The notes: a model not told the origin generated them from the letters alone. Counted from the first letter of the stretch, positions 8,207 through 15,630 are shown. The stretch: 18,642 bases of DNA from JAYWDA01 sp043779185 (GCA_043779185.1 JAYWEQ010000190.1:1-18642), one strand, 5' to 3'. A program made the numbers and translations.

Positions 8207-8377
8207 TCGTCCTTGTACTCTTCTGAGGCTTTGCCCTCAATTTGATAGGTGACTCGACTTTAGCCCAACAACCTTGTCTATATAAATGTACACTTAGAAA
8301 GTGATTGGTTTAAAGGAAACGCGCAAGTTTTAACTTTGACCTTACGCTTCAACCAGCCTTTCAAGTAGGATCAAAAT
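8207..8377. promoter_or_regulatory. Divergent promoter region between topA and the HAD-IIB gene
   Basis: This 171-bp spacer must hold promoters in both directions. TATATA (8279-8284) could act as a -10 either way, but no good -35 is 16-18 nt from it. A perfect small palindrome CACTT-AGA-AAGTG lies beside it at 8291-8303. The topA leader has GAGG / CCTC arms with a 6-nt loop near 8224-8237. No open frame worth calling is seen. Confidence 0.4.
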
Positions 8378-9157
8378 ATGAAAAAAATCTCTGAATTTAA
8401 AACCTCATTGCGTTTTTTGCTCACTGACATCGACGACACTCTGACCGACGAAGGTCAGTTGCAGGCCCCCGCCTATCAAGCGCTGTGGGATTTAAAGCAG
8501 GCTGGCGTGCAAGTCATTCCAATCACCGGACGTCCCGCAGGTTGGTGCGAAATGATCGCCCGAATGTGGCCCGTCGCTGGCATCGTCGGAGAAAACGGCG
8601 GCTTCTACTTCCGTTACAATAATAAAAAAATGCACAGGGATTTTTATTTCGATGAAAAAACTCAAAATGAAAATCGAAAAAAGTTAGATGCGCTTCAAAC
8701 AAAAATTTTGGCAGCGGTTCCAGGCTCAAGCCTAGCCAGTGATCAATTTTGTCGCATGATGGACCTCGCCATCGATTTTTGCGAAGACGTTCCCGCCCTA
8801 CCCGAATCCGAAGTTAAAAAAATTGTTTCTATTTTTGAAGCGGCGGGGGCTCAGGCTAAAATCAGTTCTATTCACGTCAATGGCTGGTTTGGTGATTACA
8901 ACAAAGTGACCATGTCCTTAAGAATGCTATCGAAAGAATTTAATTTGTCTGAATCAGAAGCAAAAAAGGTGGTCGGCTTTGCCGGTGATTCGCCCAACGA
9001 TGAGCCCATGTTTGCTTGTTTCCCGCACTCGTTCGGTGTCGCCAACTTACAAAAATTTGCCAGCACATTGAAAAACAAACCAACTTATATCGCTGACCAA
9101 ATTGGTGGTAAAGGGTTTGTCCAAATTGCAGCTGCTGTCATCGGCGCTAAAAAATAA
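8378..9157 (+). CDS. HAD-IIB (Cof-like) sugar-phosphate phosphatase
   Basis: Cytoplasmic Mg-dependent phosphatase of the HAD superfamily, 259 residues, the usual length for the IIB subfamily (Cof, sucrose-phosphatase, mannosyl-3-phosphoglycerate phosphatase). Motif I is DIDDTLT (17-23) with Asp17/Asp19, motif II is PITGRP with Thr50, and ENGG (72-75) is typical of IIB proteins. A candidate motif III lysine is Lys176, and motif IV is GDSPNDEPMF (203-212). Residues about 85-175 form the C2-type cap. AGGA lies 7 nt before the ATG. The gene stands alone on the plus strand, divergent from topA, and ends at a strong terminator. Substrate is unknown; GRPxGW and the cap resemble sugar-phosphate phosphatases, but this does not settle it. 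Confidence 0.88.
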   Translation: MKKISEFKTSLRFLLTDIDDTLTDEGQLQAPAYQALWDLKQAGVQVIPITGRPAGWCEMIARMWPVAGIVGENGGFYFRYNNKKMHRDFYFDEKTQNENRKKLDALQTKILAAVPGSSLASDQFCRMMDLAIDFCEDVPALPESEVKKIVSIFEAAGAQAKISSIHVNGWFGDYNKVTMSLRMLSKEFNLSESEAKKVVGFAGDSPNDEPMFACFPHSFGVANLQKFASTLKNKPTYIADQIGGKGFVQIAAAVIGAKK

Positions 9158-9160
9158 AGA

Positions 9161-9188
9161 GCCGATCTTATCCAGATCGGCTTCTTTT
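9161..9188. terminator. Bidirectional intrinsic terminator
   Basis: Perfect 8-bp stem GCCGATCT (9161-9168) / AGATCGGC (9174-9181) with a 5-nt loop, 3 nt after the HAD-IIB stop. TTCTTTT follows on the plus strand, and an A-rich run (9151-9160) precedes it, giving a U-run in the other direction. It therefore can end both the HAD-IIB transcript and the tex / small basic protein transcript coming from the right. Confidence 0.9.
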
Positions 9189-9213
9189 AAATCCAGAATA
9201 AACCAAACAAACG

Positions 9214-9324
9214 TTACCGTTTATTTTTATTTCTCTGCTTCTTTTTCTTCTTTTGAATTCTTTTTGCGTGATGACGAGCGCCTTTTTTACGAGTCTTGCG
9301 CATCACTTTTCTTTTTTCAGCCAT
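9214..9324 (-). CDS. 36-residue strongly basic protein, translationally coupled to tex
   Basis: A 36-codon frame from ATG (9322-9324) to TAA (9214-9216), too short for most gene finders. The product has 13 Lys and 7 Arg, with KRKVMRKTRKKGARHH in the N-terminal half and a KKKKK run (25-29). A clear GGGAG lies 5 nt before the ATG and overlaps the TAG stop of tex, so the start is only 9 nt after tex and coupling is very likely. The composition is that of a small ribosomal or other RNA-binding protein. VMRKTRKKxxRHH loosely resembles the VLRKRRxKMxKHK pattern of the AURKAIP1/COX24 (DUF1713) small ribosomal proteins; this resemblance is from memory and weak. The bidirectional terminator lies 33 bp downstream. 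The coupling and Shine-Dalgarno site support a real gene; its function is not known. Confidence 0.72.
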   Translation of the reverse strand: MAEKRKVMRKTRKKGARHHAKRIQKKKKKQRNKNKR

Positions 9325-9333
9325 AAATTCTCC

Positions 9334-11802
9334 CTATTTCTTGTTAACATTCAATAAAGCTGCAAATGGATTATTAAAAGGTGACGACGGTGTCCTCGCC
9401 CCTGGGCGACTGCCGCTATTACCGCCACTTGGTTGTGGACGCTGACCGGCTTGCGGTCGAGTGCCAGGCGCTGCCGCTCTTGGCCCATCGGTGCGAGCCT
9501 CTTTGCTTGGTTCGGGCCGTGGAGGTTTCGGAGCTTCTTTTTTTGTTGCAGGGCTTTTGCTGCGAGTATTTTTTTGTCCTCCGGCTTTTTTGCCCGCCGA
9601 TTTTTCAGCCGGCGCGCGCTCGACATGTTCGGCAGCAGAGTCCAATTTCATAGTTAATGAAATCTGATTTTTATCTGTATCGACTTTAAGCACCTTAATA
9701 GTGACTTGATCGCCTGGATTGACAACTTTACGGGGATCATCAACAAACTTATGGGCCAGTTCCGAAATATGAACCAAACCATCTTGATGAACACCAATAT
9801 CGATAAAGGCTCCAAAGTTTGTCACGTTCGTCACAATACCTGGGCAAATCATATCGGGCTTTAAATCTTTCACTTCAAAAATATCATCACGAAATTGAAA
9901 GGCTTTAAATGCATCGCGCGGATCACGACCTGGTTTTTCTAATTCTTTCACAACATCGTCAAAAGTAAATTCACCAATTAATTTGGCCCATTTCGTTCGG
10001 CCTTCTAAAAGCTTTTTAGCTCCTTGACCGATCAACTCCGAGACATTGGCATTCAATTCGCCAGCCATATCGCGAACGGCTTGGTATCTTTCAGGATGAA
10101 TTCCTGTTGAATCTAAAACACTTTTGCCATTAAAAATTCTTAAAAATCCTGCGGCTTGCTCGTAAGACTTCGTTGAAAACTTAGGAACTTTTAAAAGTTC
10201 TGCACGGTCTTGAAATAAACCTTTTGCTTTTCGAAACTCAACTAGACTTTGCGCTAAAGCCGGACCAATTCCAGAAACATGCGATAACAGCGGCGCTGAA
10301 GCCGTATTTAAATCGACTCCCACTTGATTCACGCAACTTTCAACGACAAATTCCAAAGATTTTTTTAACGACGGCTGACTGACATCATGTTGGTATTGCC
10401 CAACGCCAATTGATTTAGGATCAATTTTTACAAGCTCGGCCAATGGATCTTGCAATCTTCGAGCAATGGAAATGGCACCCCGAACTGTAATATCAAGATC
10501 AGGGAATTCTTCCCGTGCAATATCTGACGCTGAATAAACAGACGCACCCGATTCGTTCACCATCACAACGGGAATCGGCGAACCAATATCTTTTAAAATT
10601 TTTCGTAAGAAAATTTCTGTTTGCCGTCCAGCCGTTCCATTTCCGACAGCGACGGCTTGAATTTGAATTTGTTTTAGAACTTCAGAAAAAAGCGCTTTTG
10701 CTTTCGCATCAGCTCCGTCACCATTAATATGCAAAACTGTGTGCGAAATAAACTGACCAGCTTTATCAATCAGTGCGACTTTGCAACCCGTTCGAACACC
10801 GGGATCGACTCCCAAAACAACTTTTGGTCCATAAGGCGATGCCAGCAAAAGCCTTCGCACATTTTCTGCAAAAACTTTTATTGCATCTTCATCGCCTTTT
10901 TCTTTTAAAGCGCGATGAACTTCATTACAAACTGACGGAATCACATAAATAGCTAGCGCCGTTTTTGCGCAAGCCTTTAAATACATGCCAATGGAAGTGT
11001 CAGGCGTAGACGTCGAAAATCGTTCGTACATCTGAAGAAGTTGTTCTTCTTCACCTTTGATATCGACAGAAAGTTCTTCTTCTTGCCAGCCTCGGCGCAT
11101 GGCCATGTATCGGTGGCTGGCTTTAGAATCTAATAAAGTCTTTACAGGCTCTTCGAACTCTTTATACATTTCGTATTTCGAGTGCGGCTTATAACCCTTA
11201 GCCGCTTTAGAAATAATTCGACCTTTTTCAAAGTAATTATTTCGAACAGTTAAACGCAGCTCAGGGTCATTGGATATTTTTTCAACTAAAATATCCTGCG
11301 CACCCTTCAGAGCTTCATCATAAGTCTGAATTTTATGAGCTAGATTGATGTAATTTTTGGCCTTGGTTTCAAAAGGCATCTCGTCTTGAATTAAACCATG
11401 ACCCATATCCCAAATCCAATGGGCCAAAGGCTCTAACCCCGCATCGCGAGCGATCGTGGCCTTTGTTTTTTTCTTCTTTTTGAACGGACGGTAGATTTCT
11501 TCCAGTTCGCCTAAATCCCAAGACACATCGATGCGTTTTTTGATGTCGGCACTTAAGTTTCCTTGCTCGGAAATCTCTTTGGTTAAAAAAGTTTTTCGCT
11601 TTACAACTTCGTTATAGCTTTCAAAGCCATCGATGATGGCCTTGATCTGCACTTCATCCAAATTTCCAGTTTTTTCTTTTCGATACCTGGCGATAAAGGG
11701 AACCGTGCCGCCTTCTGCGGATAAATCTAAAACCGCTTGGACGGACTTACCAGAAACTTGGGGGGCCACTCGATTCAAAAAACTGAGCAGAGCTTGATCC
11801 AT
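9334..11802 (-). CDS. tex: Tex-type RNA-binding transcription accessory protein
   Basis: Member of the Tex/Spt6-like family of S1-domain RNA-binding proteins linked to transcription and RNA turnover. The 822-residue protein has the Tex N-terminal helical region (PFIARYRKEKTG at 35-46), a YqgF/RNase H-like domain opening with VLGVDPGVRTG (329-339), a helix-hairpin-helix segment around 497-560 (VSGIGPALAQ), and an S1 domain at about 650-720 (GIVTNVTNFGAFIDIG, then DGLVHISEL). E. coli Tex is about 770 residues; the excess is a low-complexity Pro/Lys/Arg/Gly tail (about 725-805), ending in a non-repetitive peptide SPFNNPFAALLNVNKK. GAGG lies 5 nt before the ATG. infA is 48 bp upstream and the small basic protein gene 9 nt downstream, so these are probably one unit. 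Confidence 0.95.
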   Translation of the reverse strand: MDQALLSFLNRVAPQVSGKSVQAVLDLSAEGGTVPFIARYRKEKTGNLDEVQIKAIIDGFESYNEVVKRKTFLTKEISEQGNLSADIKKRIDVSWDLGELEEIYRPFKKKKKTKATIARDAGLEPLAHWIWDMGHGLIQDEMPFETKAKNYINLAHKIQTYDEALKGAQDILVEKISNDPELRLTVRNNYFEKGRIISKAAKGYKPHSKYEMYKEFEEPVKTLLDSKASHRYMAMRRGWQEEELSVDIKGEEEQLLQMYERFSTSTPDTSIGMYLKACAKTALAIYVIPSVCNEVHRALKEKGDEDAIKVFAENVRRLLLASPYGPKVVLGVDPGVRTGCKVALIDKAGQFISHTVLHINGDGADAKAKALFSEVLKQIQIQAVAVGNGTAGRQTEIFLRKILKDIGSPIPVVMVNESGASVYSASDIAREEFPDLDITVRGAISIARRLQDPLAELVKIDPKSIGVGQYQHDVSQPSLKKSLEFVVESCVNQVGVDLNTASAPLLSHVSGIGPALAQSLVEFRKAKGLFQDRAELLKVPKFSTKSYEQAAGFLRIFNGKSVLDSTGIHPERYQAVRDMAGELNANVSELIGQGAKKLLEGRTKWAKLIGEFTFDDVVKELEKPGRDPRDAFKAFQFRDDIFEVKDLKPDMICPGIVTNVTNFGAFIDIGVHQDGLVHISELAHKFVDDPRKVVNPGDQVTIKVLKVDTDKNQISLTMKLDSAAEHVERAPAEKSAGKKAGGQKNTRSKSPATKKEAPKPPRPEPSKEARTDGPRAAAPGTRPQAGQRPQPSGGNSGSRPGARTPSSPFNNPFAALLNVNKK

Positions 11803-11850
11803 AAAAACCTCAAATAATTATTTTTGGGAGAGTCCGCATATGAGCTGGCA

Positions 11851-12069
11851 TTATTTGTGACGGTACATAATCAATCCGTGAGTGGTGTCATAAGGCGAAA
11901 CCCCCACAGTGACTCGGTCACCAACGACAACGCGAATATTAAAGCGTCGCATTTTTCCACAGAGCTTTGCCGAGATCTCTACAGTGTTGTCCAATTGGAC
12001 CTTGTAAAGACCGCCCGCAAGAGCGTCCACTACTTTACCATCTATTTGTGCTAAATCGTCTTTGGCCAT
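11851..12069 (-). CDS. infA: Translation initiation factor IF-1
   Basis: The 72-residue protein has the exact family length and is a single OB-fold (S1-like) domain that binds the 30S A site during initiation. MAKDD at the N-terminus, KLCGKMRRFNIRVVVGDRV in the middle and the SPYDTTHGLIMYRHK end are characteristic. No Shine-Dalgarno sequence stands before the ATG; a promoter-like pair ends 9 nt upstream (see findings), so the mRNA could be nearly leaderless. The gene lies 41 bp after the Lys/Ala/Pro-rich protein gene and 48 bp before tex, all in the same direction, away from the ribosomal protein operons where infA is often found. Confidence 0.97.
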   Translation of the reverse strand: MAKDDLAQIDGKVVDALAGGLYKVQLDNTVEISAKLCGKMRRFNIRVVVGDRVTVGVSPYDTTHGLIMYRHK

Positions 12070-12110
12070 GCAAGTAAATTTGTAGGTTAGATTCTTGGAT
12101 GAAGCAACTC

Positions 12111-12680
12111 TTATCTATTGTAGTTGCTAATGAGAATGCGCTTTCCGTCGCGAAACAGAACTTCTAAACGATCATTATCATTAGAAAGAATCCATCCCCA
12201 TCCTAAAATCTTATGCTGCAAGGGCTGGGCAGCTGCAAAAGTCGCTTTCATATCATAGGTTTGAGCTTTATCAGTTTTATGCTTTTCATGAAACTCATTC
12301 CACCGACGCTCTTCTTCATTAAGGGCCGCTTTATCAGCATTAATTTTAGCTTGTTCTGATTTTTTAAGTTTCGGAACCTTGGCAGGCTTCGGCTCAGGGG
12401 GTGCTTTGGCCTCAACCACTTTTTCAGCGACAGGGGCTGCTTTGACTTCTGCAGGAATTTCTTTTTTTGCCCCTTTTTTAGGATCTTTTTGAGTCTCTGG
12501 AGTCGACTTAGCGGGCAAAGTCGCTTTAGACACAACCGCAGCTGATTTTTTTGGAGGAGTTTCTTTCTTAGCTTTCGGAGCCGGTTTTGCGGCCGCTTTC
12601 TTAGCTACAACCGGTTTTTTTGCCACCGTTGGTTTTTTAGCAGAACTGTTTTTTGCAGATGCAGCCGCCTTTTTTGCCAT
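12111..12680 (-). CDS. Lys/Ala/Pro-rich (histone H1-like) protein with a small C-terminal domain, unknown function
   Basis: A 189-residue protein in two parts. Residues 1-105 are almost only Lys, Ala, Pro, Val and Ser, with AKKP/AKKPVV-type repeats, as in bacterial histone H1-like or Tex-tail sequences, and are surely disordered. Residues about 108-189 contain an acidic/basic helix (EQAKINADKAALNEEERRW) and a compact beta-rich end, HKILGWGWILSNDNDRLEVLFRDGKRILISNYNR, which reads like a small SH3-like barrel (a turn, then RLEVLFxxGKRxLI). I recognise no named family. A strong GGAGGAGGG lies 5 nt before the ATG, which predicts high expression. It is first in a run with infA and tex, so nucleic-acid or ribosome binding is plausible but unproven. 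Confidence 0.75.
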   Translation of the reverse strand: MAKKAAASAKNSSAKKPTVAKKPVVAKKAAAKPAPKAKKETPPKKSAAVVSKATLPAKSTPETQKDPKKGAKKEIPAEVKAAPVAEKVVEAKAPPEPKPAKVPKLKKSEQAKINADKAALNEEERRWNEFHEKHKTDKAQTYDMKATFAAAQPLQHKILGWGWILSNDNDRLEVLFRDGKRILISNYNR

Positions 12681-12712
12681 CGACGCCCTCCTCCGAGTTT
12701 GGTTTAATGGTG

Positions 12713-12718
12713 ATTATA
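12713..12718 (-). promoter_or_regulatory. Perfect -10 element upstream of the 189-residue protein / infA / tex unit
   Basis: On the minus strand TATAAT occurs 33 nt before the ATG at 12680, leaving room for a leader of about 25 nt with its GGAGGAGGG. The -35 region 17 nt further (ATAAAG) does not match consensus, so an activator or another sigma factor may take part. The same spacer (12681-12810) must also hold the lpxD promoter; TTGACG (near 12742) is the only -35-like site seen on the plus strand, without a convincing -10. Confidence 0.4.
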
Positions 12719-12810
12719 CGTTTCATCTATACTAACTTTATTGACGTTGTAACAAGATTCTAGAGGATTTATCGCGTAGCATTAGCAAAGTCCTTTATGA
12801 AAGTAGGCCC

Positions 12811-13869
12811 ATGAAAGCGTCCCAGATTCAAAAACTCAATCCTGACTTGATTCAATTCGTCGCCGGCAGCGAAAATGCTCAAGCTGTCTCCGTCCATCCT
12901 CCTGAAACCGCCGAAAAAGGCTCCTTGGTTTTTGTCTCTAGCCAGGAATTATTATCTGAAGCCCTCTCTCGCAAAGCGACAATCATCATAGCAACCTTCG
13001 AGCTTGATGCAAAGGCAACCCCCTTAGGCCCCGATCAAGCCTTGTTTAAAACAAAAAAAATGAATCTAGCGATGAGCTGGATTTTGCCCTTATTTGATGA
13101 CAAAAAAGAACGCTTTCAATGGGGCGCCGATAAGCATGCCTCTGCTTTTGTCGATTCCACCGCCCAACTGGGCGCCCAAGTTAAAGTGGGTCCCGGTGCT
13201 TTTGTTGGAGCGAACACCGTCATCGGCCAAGGCACACTCATCGGAGCCAATGCCGTGATCGAGCACAACGTGGTGATCGGCCAACAATGCATCATCCATC
13301 CACTGGCTTACGTCGGTGCCGACACAGTTATGGGTCAGCGCTGTGAAATTCAACCGCATGCCACCATTGGCTGCGATGGATTTGGCTTTGCGACGGACAA
13401 CAAGGGCCAGCAAAGAAAGATCCCCCAACTGGGCAAAGTCGTTTTAGGCGACGACGTTGAAATCGGCGCGGGGACCACCATCGATCGCGCCACTTTAACT
13501 GAAACAAAAATCGCTTCAGGAACAAAGTTTGATAAAAATTGCCATCTGGCTCACAACTGCGAAGTCGGAAAAAACGGCGTCATTGCCGCAGGCTTTATGA
13601 CTGCAGGCTCAACAAAAATCGGCACTAACTTTATGGTCGGAGGAAACTCTGTCGTTTCAGATCACATTACAATTTGTGATAACGTCATGCTGGCCGGAAG
13701 ATCCACAGTCACGAAAGATATTTCAACTCCGGGCGCCTACGGTGGATATCCCCTGCAACCACTGAAAGATAGTTTGAAAACAATCGCAAGCCTTGCGCAA
13801 TTGCCCCAGATGCGAAAGCAATTGGCTACGATCGCAAAAAAATTAGGCCTCGAAGATGTCGAAAAATAA
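12811..13869 (+). CDS. lpxD: UDP-3-O-(3-hydroxyacyl)glucosamine N-acyltransferase
   Basis: Third enzyme of lipid A synthesis; it adds the N-linked 3-hydroxyacyl chain from acyl carrier protein to UDP-3-O-acyl-glucosamine in the cytoplasm. The 352-residue length is normal. The N-terminal uridine-binding domain covers about 1-100. A left-handed beta-helix of hexapeptide repeats covers about 108-300 (VGPGAFVGANTVIG, IGANAVIEHNVVIG). IGCDGFGFA (186-194) and GTTIDRATL (221-229) are family signatures, and LAHNC (246-250) carries the catalytic His248. The C-terminal helices cover about 315-352. AGTAGG lies 3 nt before the ATG, somewhat close. lpxD usually sits beside bamA, skp, fabZ and lpxA; here it stands alone with a lipoprotein gene 18 bp downstream. 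Confidence 0.97.
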   Translation: MKASQIQKLNPDLIQFVAGSENAQAVSVHPPETAEKGSLVFVSSQELLSEALSRKATIIIATFELDAKATPLGPDQALFKTKKMNLAMSWILPLFDDKKERFQWGADKHASAFVDSTAQLGAQVKVGPGAFVGANTVIGQGTLIGANAVIEHNVVIGQQCIIHPLAYVGADTVMGQRCEIQPHATIGCDGFGFATDNKGQQRKIPQLGKVVLGDDVEIGAGTTIDRATLTETKIASGTKFDKNCHLAHNCEVGKNGVIAAGFMTAGSTKIGTNFMVGGNSVVSDHITICDNVMLAGRSTVTKDISTPGAYGGYPLQPLKDSLKTIASLAQLPQMRKQLATIAKKLGLEDVEK

Positions 13870-13887
13870 AAAGGTACCAACCAAGAA

Positions 13888-14424
13888 ATGAAAATCAGCG
13901 CTTTGTTTCTCACATTATTTTTATCTGCCTGCATGACGAACAGAAATTCTTCAGTTCACCCGTTAAACTATGATCAGGTGCGCCTCCTAACGGTAGGAAT
14001 CTCATCAGAAGCTGACGTGATAAAAATTCTCGGTAACCCAACAGGCCGAATTCAGGATACCGATCATTACACACTAAATTTTGATGATGCTTCGACAGGC
14101 TCGCAACGGCTATCAATCAATTTCTTATCAAGTAATCACAAAATTTTGGATTTTCTTTGGATACCCAAGGCCGAGGAAAAAGAATCTTCGTTAGCCGAAG
14201 CAAAGAATAGCTTCAAAACTGCGCAATTTAAAGAATTTGCAGAAAACGAAAATAACCCACATTCTATTTCTGCAGATGTAATTTTTTATAAAGACGAAAT
14301 GTCCGGAGTCACAATTCGTTACGATACCGGAACTAAAACGGTCGAAGCCATTGCCATGTTTGACGTCAACCATCGTTTACCCGCAGAAAATACGAAAAAG
14401 AAAAAGGCACCTTATTCTTTATGA
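13888..14424 (+). CDS. Outer-membrane lipoprotein with a BamE/SmpA-like domain
   Basis: A 178-residue lipoprotein. The first 15 residues form a short signal peptide with the lipobox LSAC, so Cys15 would be lipidated; no Asp at +2, which favours outer-membrane sorting. The following stretch, LTVGISSEADVIKILGNPTGRIQ, fits the helical start of SmpA/OmlA (BamE-like) domains (xGxxxxxVxxxLGxPxxx), followed by Tyr-rich beta strands (DHYTLNFDD, LSINFL). Residues 95-130 are charged, and the end is Lys-rich. BamE is about 110 residues, so this protein is longer and may only share the fold. It begins 18 bp after lpxD and is probably cotranscribed, which fits outer-membrane biogenesis. The Shine-Dalgarno site is weak. 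Confidence 0.75.
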   Translation: MKISALFLTLFLSACMTNRNSSVHPLNYDQVRLLTVGISSEADVIKILGNPTGRIQDTDHYTLNFDDASTGSQRLSINFLSSNHKILDFLWIPKAEEKESSLAEAKNSFKTAQFKEFAENENNPHSISADVIFYKDEMSGVTIRYDTGTKTVEAIAMFDVNHRLPAENTKKKKAPYSL

Positions 14425-14455
14425 AGAGCCTTACAAATCAGGAATTAAAAATCGA

Positions 14456-15580
14456 TTAGAACATCGAGTATTTCAAAAATCGACATTCGATATTGCCGTT
14501 AAAGACAAAATGCTTGCGAGTCGATTTTAATTTTAGATCCGCAATCAAGTCCTTATTGCCAGAAAGAATCCAAGCGTCCCAGCCTTTGAATTTGTGTTTT
14601 AAAGTAAAGCTGATATCGCGGTACACATCGCGCACGTTATCTTCGTCACCGATTCGAATTCCATAAGGCGGATTCATGACGATCAAACCTTTTTCCACAG
14701 GTGGCTCCACCATGGCAACCGGCTGACGGCTCAGCTCTAAAACATGATCAACACCAGCACTTTTTGCATTCAGCGTTGCGATCGCAATGGCTTTTTTATC
14801 GATATCATAACCGTAAAATTTAAAATCCAAGTCTTCTTTTTCCTGAGCGACCGCTTCATCCACAAGCTTTCCCCAGACATCGCGATCGAAACCCAACAAG
14901 TTCATAAATGCAAAGCGCTTGCGCTGAATTCCCGGCGCAATATTCATCGCCATCATCGCACCCTCGATCAAAAAAGTTCCCGATCCGCACATAAAATCCA
15001 ACAAAGGAGTTTTTTTATCCCAGCCCGACAACACAATTAAACCCGCTGCTAAATTTTCTTTCACCGGAGCATCGACCACTTCCTTGCGGTAACCTCGAGC
15101 AAAAAGACTGTCGCCTGAGGTATCGATGGAAACATTGAAAGTGTTTTTATATGCCTTCACATGAATTCGTAAAGCCGGATTAAAATTATCAACGTCTGGA
15201 CGAACACCAAATTTTTCGCGGAATTGATCGACTACGGCATCTTTTATTTTCATCGCCACAAACCGCTGATCACGCAGCATTGATTCTTTTAAACTAACAT
15301 CAATCGTTAAGGTCTGATCGGGTCTGATATATTTTGTAAAATCATGATGCATGATTTGTTCATAAAGCTCTTCAGGTTGATAAGCCGTGAAATCCAAAAC
15401 TGGTTTTAAAATCCGACTGGCAAGGCGTGATTGCAGATTGGCTTTATAACAACCTTCCCAGTTACTTTCAAAAACAACACCGCCGGCGCGGATTTCAACA
15501 ACGTTTAAATCAAGATCTTTAAGTTCTTGGGCTAAAGCATCAACAAGGCCTTTAGGAGCTGTCGCAATAAATTGAGGCAT
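14456..15580 (-). CDS. rlmL: THUMP-domain 23S rRNA (guanine-N2)-methyltransferase, RlmL-type
   Basis: SAM-dependent RNA methyltransferase, presumably making m2G2445 in 23S rRNA as the N-terminal half of E. coli RlmKL does; the paralogue YpsC is an alternative. The 374 residues match the stand-alone form without the RlmK half. An N-terminal ferredoxin-like and THUMP region covers about 1-155 (NLQSRLASRILKPV at 48-61). The Rossmann domain has LDFMCGSGTFLIEG (194-207; motif I), GYDID (257-261) and the catalytic MNPPYGIRIG (302-311; NPPY of N2-guanine methyltransferases). AAGGA lies 7 nt before the ATG. It converges on the lipoprotein gene with only 31 bp between stops and no terminator, so the transcripts probably overlap. 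Confidence 0.92.
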   Translation of the reverse strand: MPQFIATAPKGLVDALAQELKDLDLNVVEIRAGGVVFESNWEGCYKANLQSRLASRILKPVLDFTAYQPEELYEQIMHHDFTKYIRPDQTLTIDVSLKESMLRDQRFVAMKIKDAVVDQFREKFGVRPDVDNFNPALRIHVKAYKNTFNVSIDTSGDSLFARGYRKEVVDAPVKENLAAGLIVLSGWDKKTPLLDFMCGSGTFLIEGAMMAMNIAPGIQRKRFAFMNLLGFDRDVWGKLVDEAVAQEKEDLDFKFYGYDIDKKAIAIATLNAKSAGVDHVLELSRQPVAMVEPPVEKGLIVMNPPYGIRIGDEDNVRDVYRDISFTLKHKFKGWDAWILSGNKDLIADLKLKSTRKHFVFNGNIECRFLKYSMF

Positions 15581-15603
15581 GGGGATTTCCTTTCAGTTTT
15601 TAA

Positions 15604-15630
15604 GACAATACCTCCCAGATGGGCATTGTC
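15604..15630 (-). promoter_or_regulatory. Hairpin in the rlmL leader
   Basis: GACAAT (15604-15609) / ATTGTC (15625-15630) with an inner CCC/GGG forms a stem with a small loop, 24 nt before the rlmL ATG and just upstream of its Shine-Dalgarno site. No T-run follows. It could be a leader stem or the end of the upstream transcript. Confidence 0.35.

Noticed and set aside
9381..9667. Three overlapping plus-strand frames opposite the tex tail
   Set aside because: All are by-products of GC-rich, low-complexity Pro/Ala/Gly codons in the tex tail; none has a ribosome site or family resemblance.
12248..12535. Minus-strand frame of 95 codons inside the 189-residue protein gene
   Set aside because: Lys/Leu-rich shadow of the Lys/Ala repeats in another frame; no ribosome site, and the main frame has a very strong one.
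12600..12680. Lys/Ala codon repetition in the 5' part of the 189-residue protein gene as a DNA repeat
   Set aside because: The repetition follows the amino-acid composition; no exact tandem unit is kept at the nucleotide level.
15601..15627. Eight-codon upstream frame (MPIWEVLS) in the rlmL leader
   Set aside because: No ribosome site before its ATG and no run of one amino acid's codons that would suggest attenuation.
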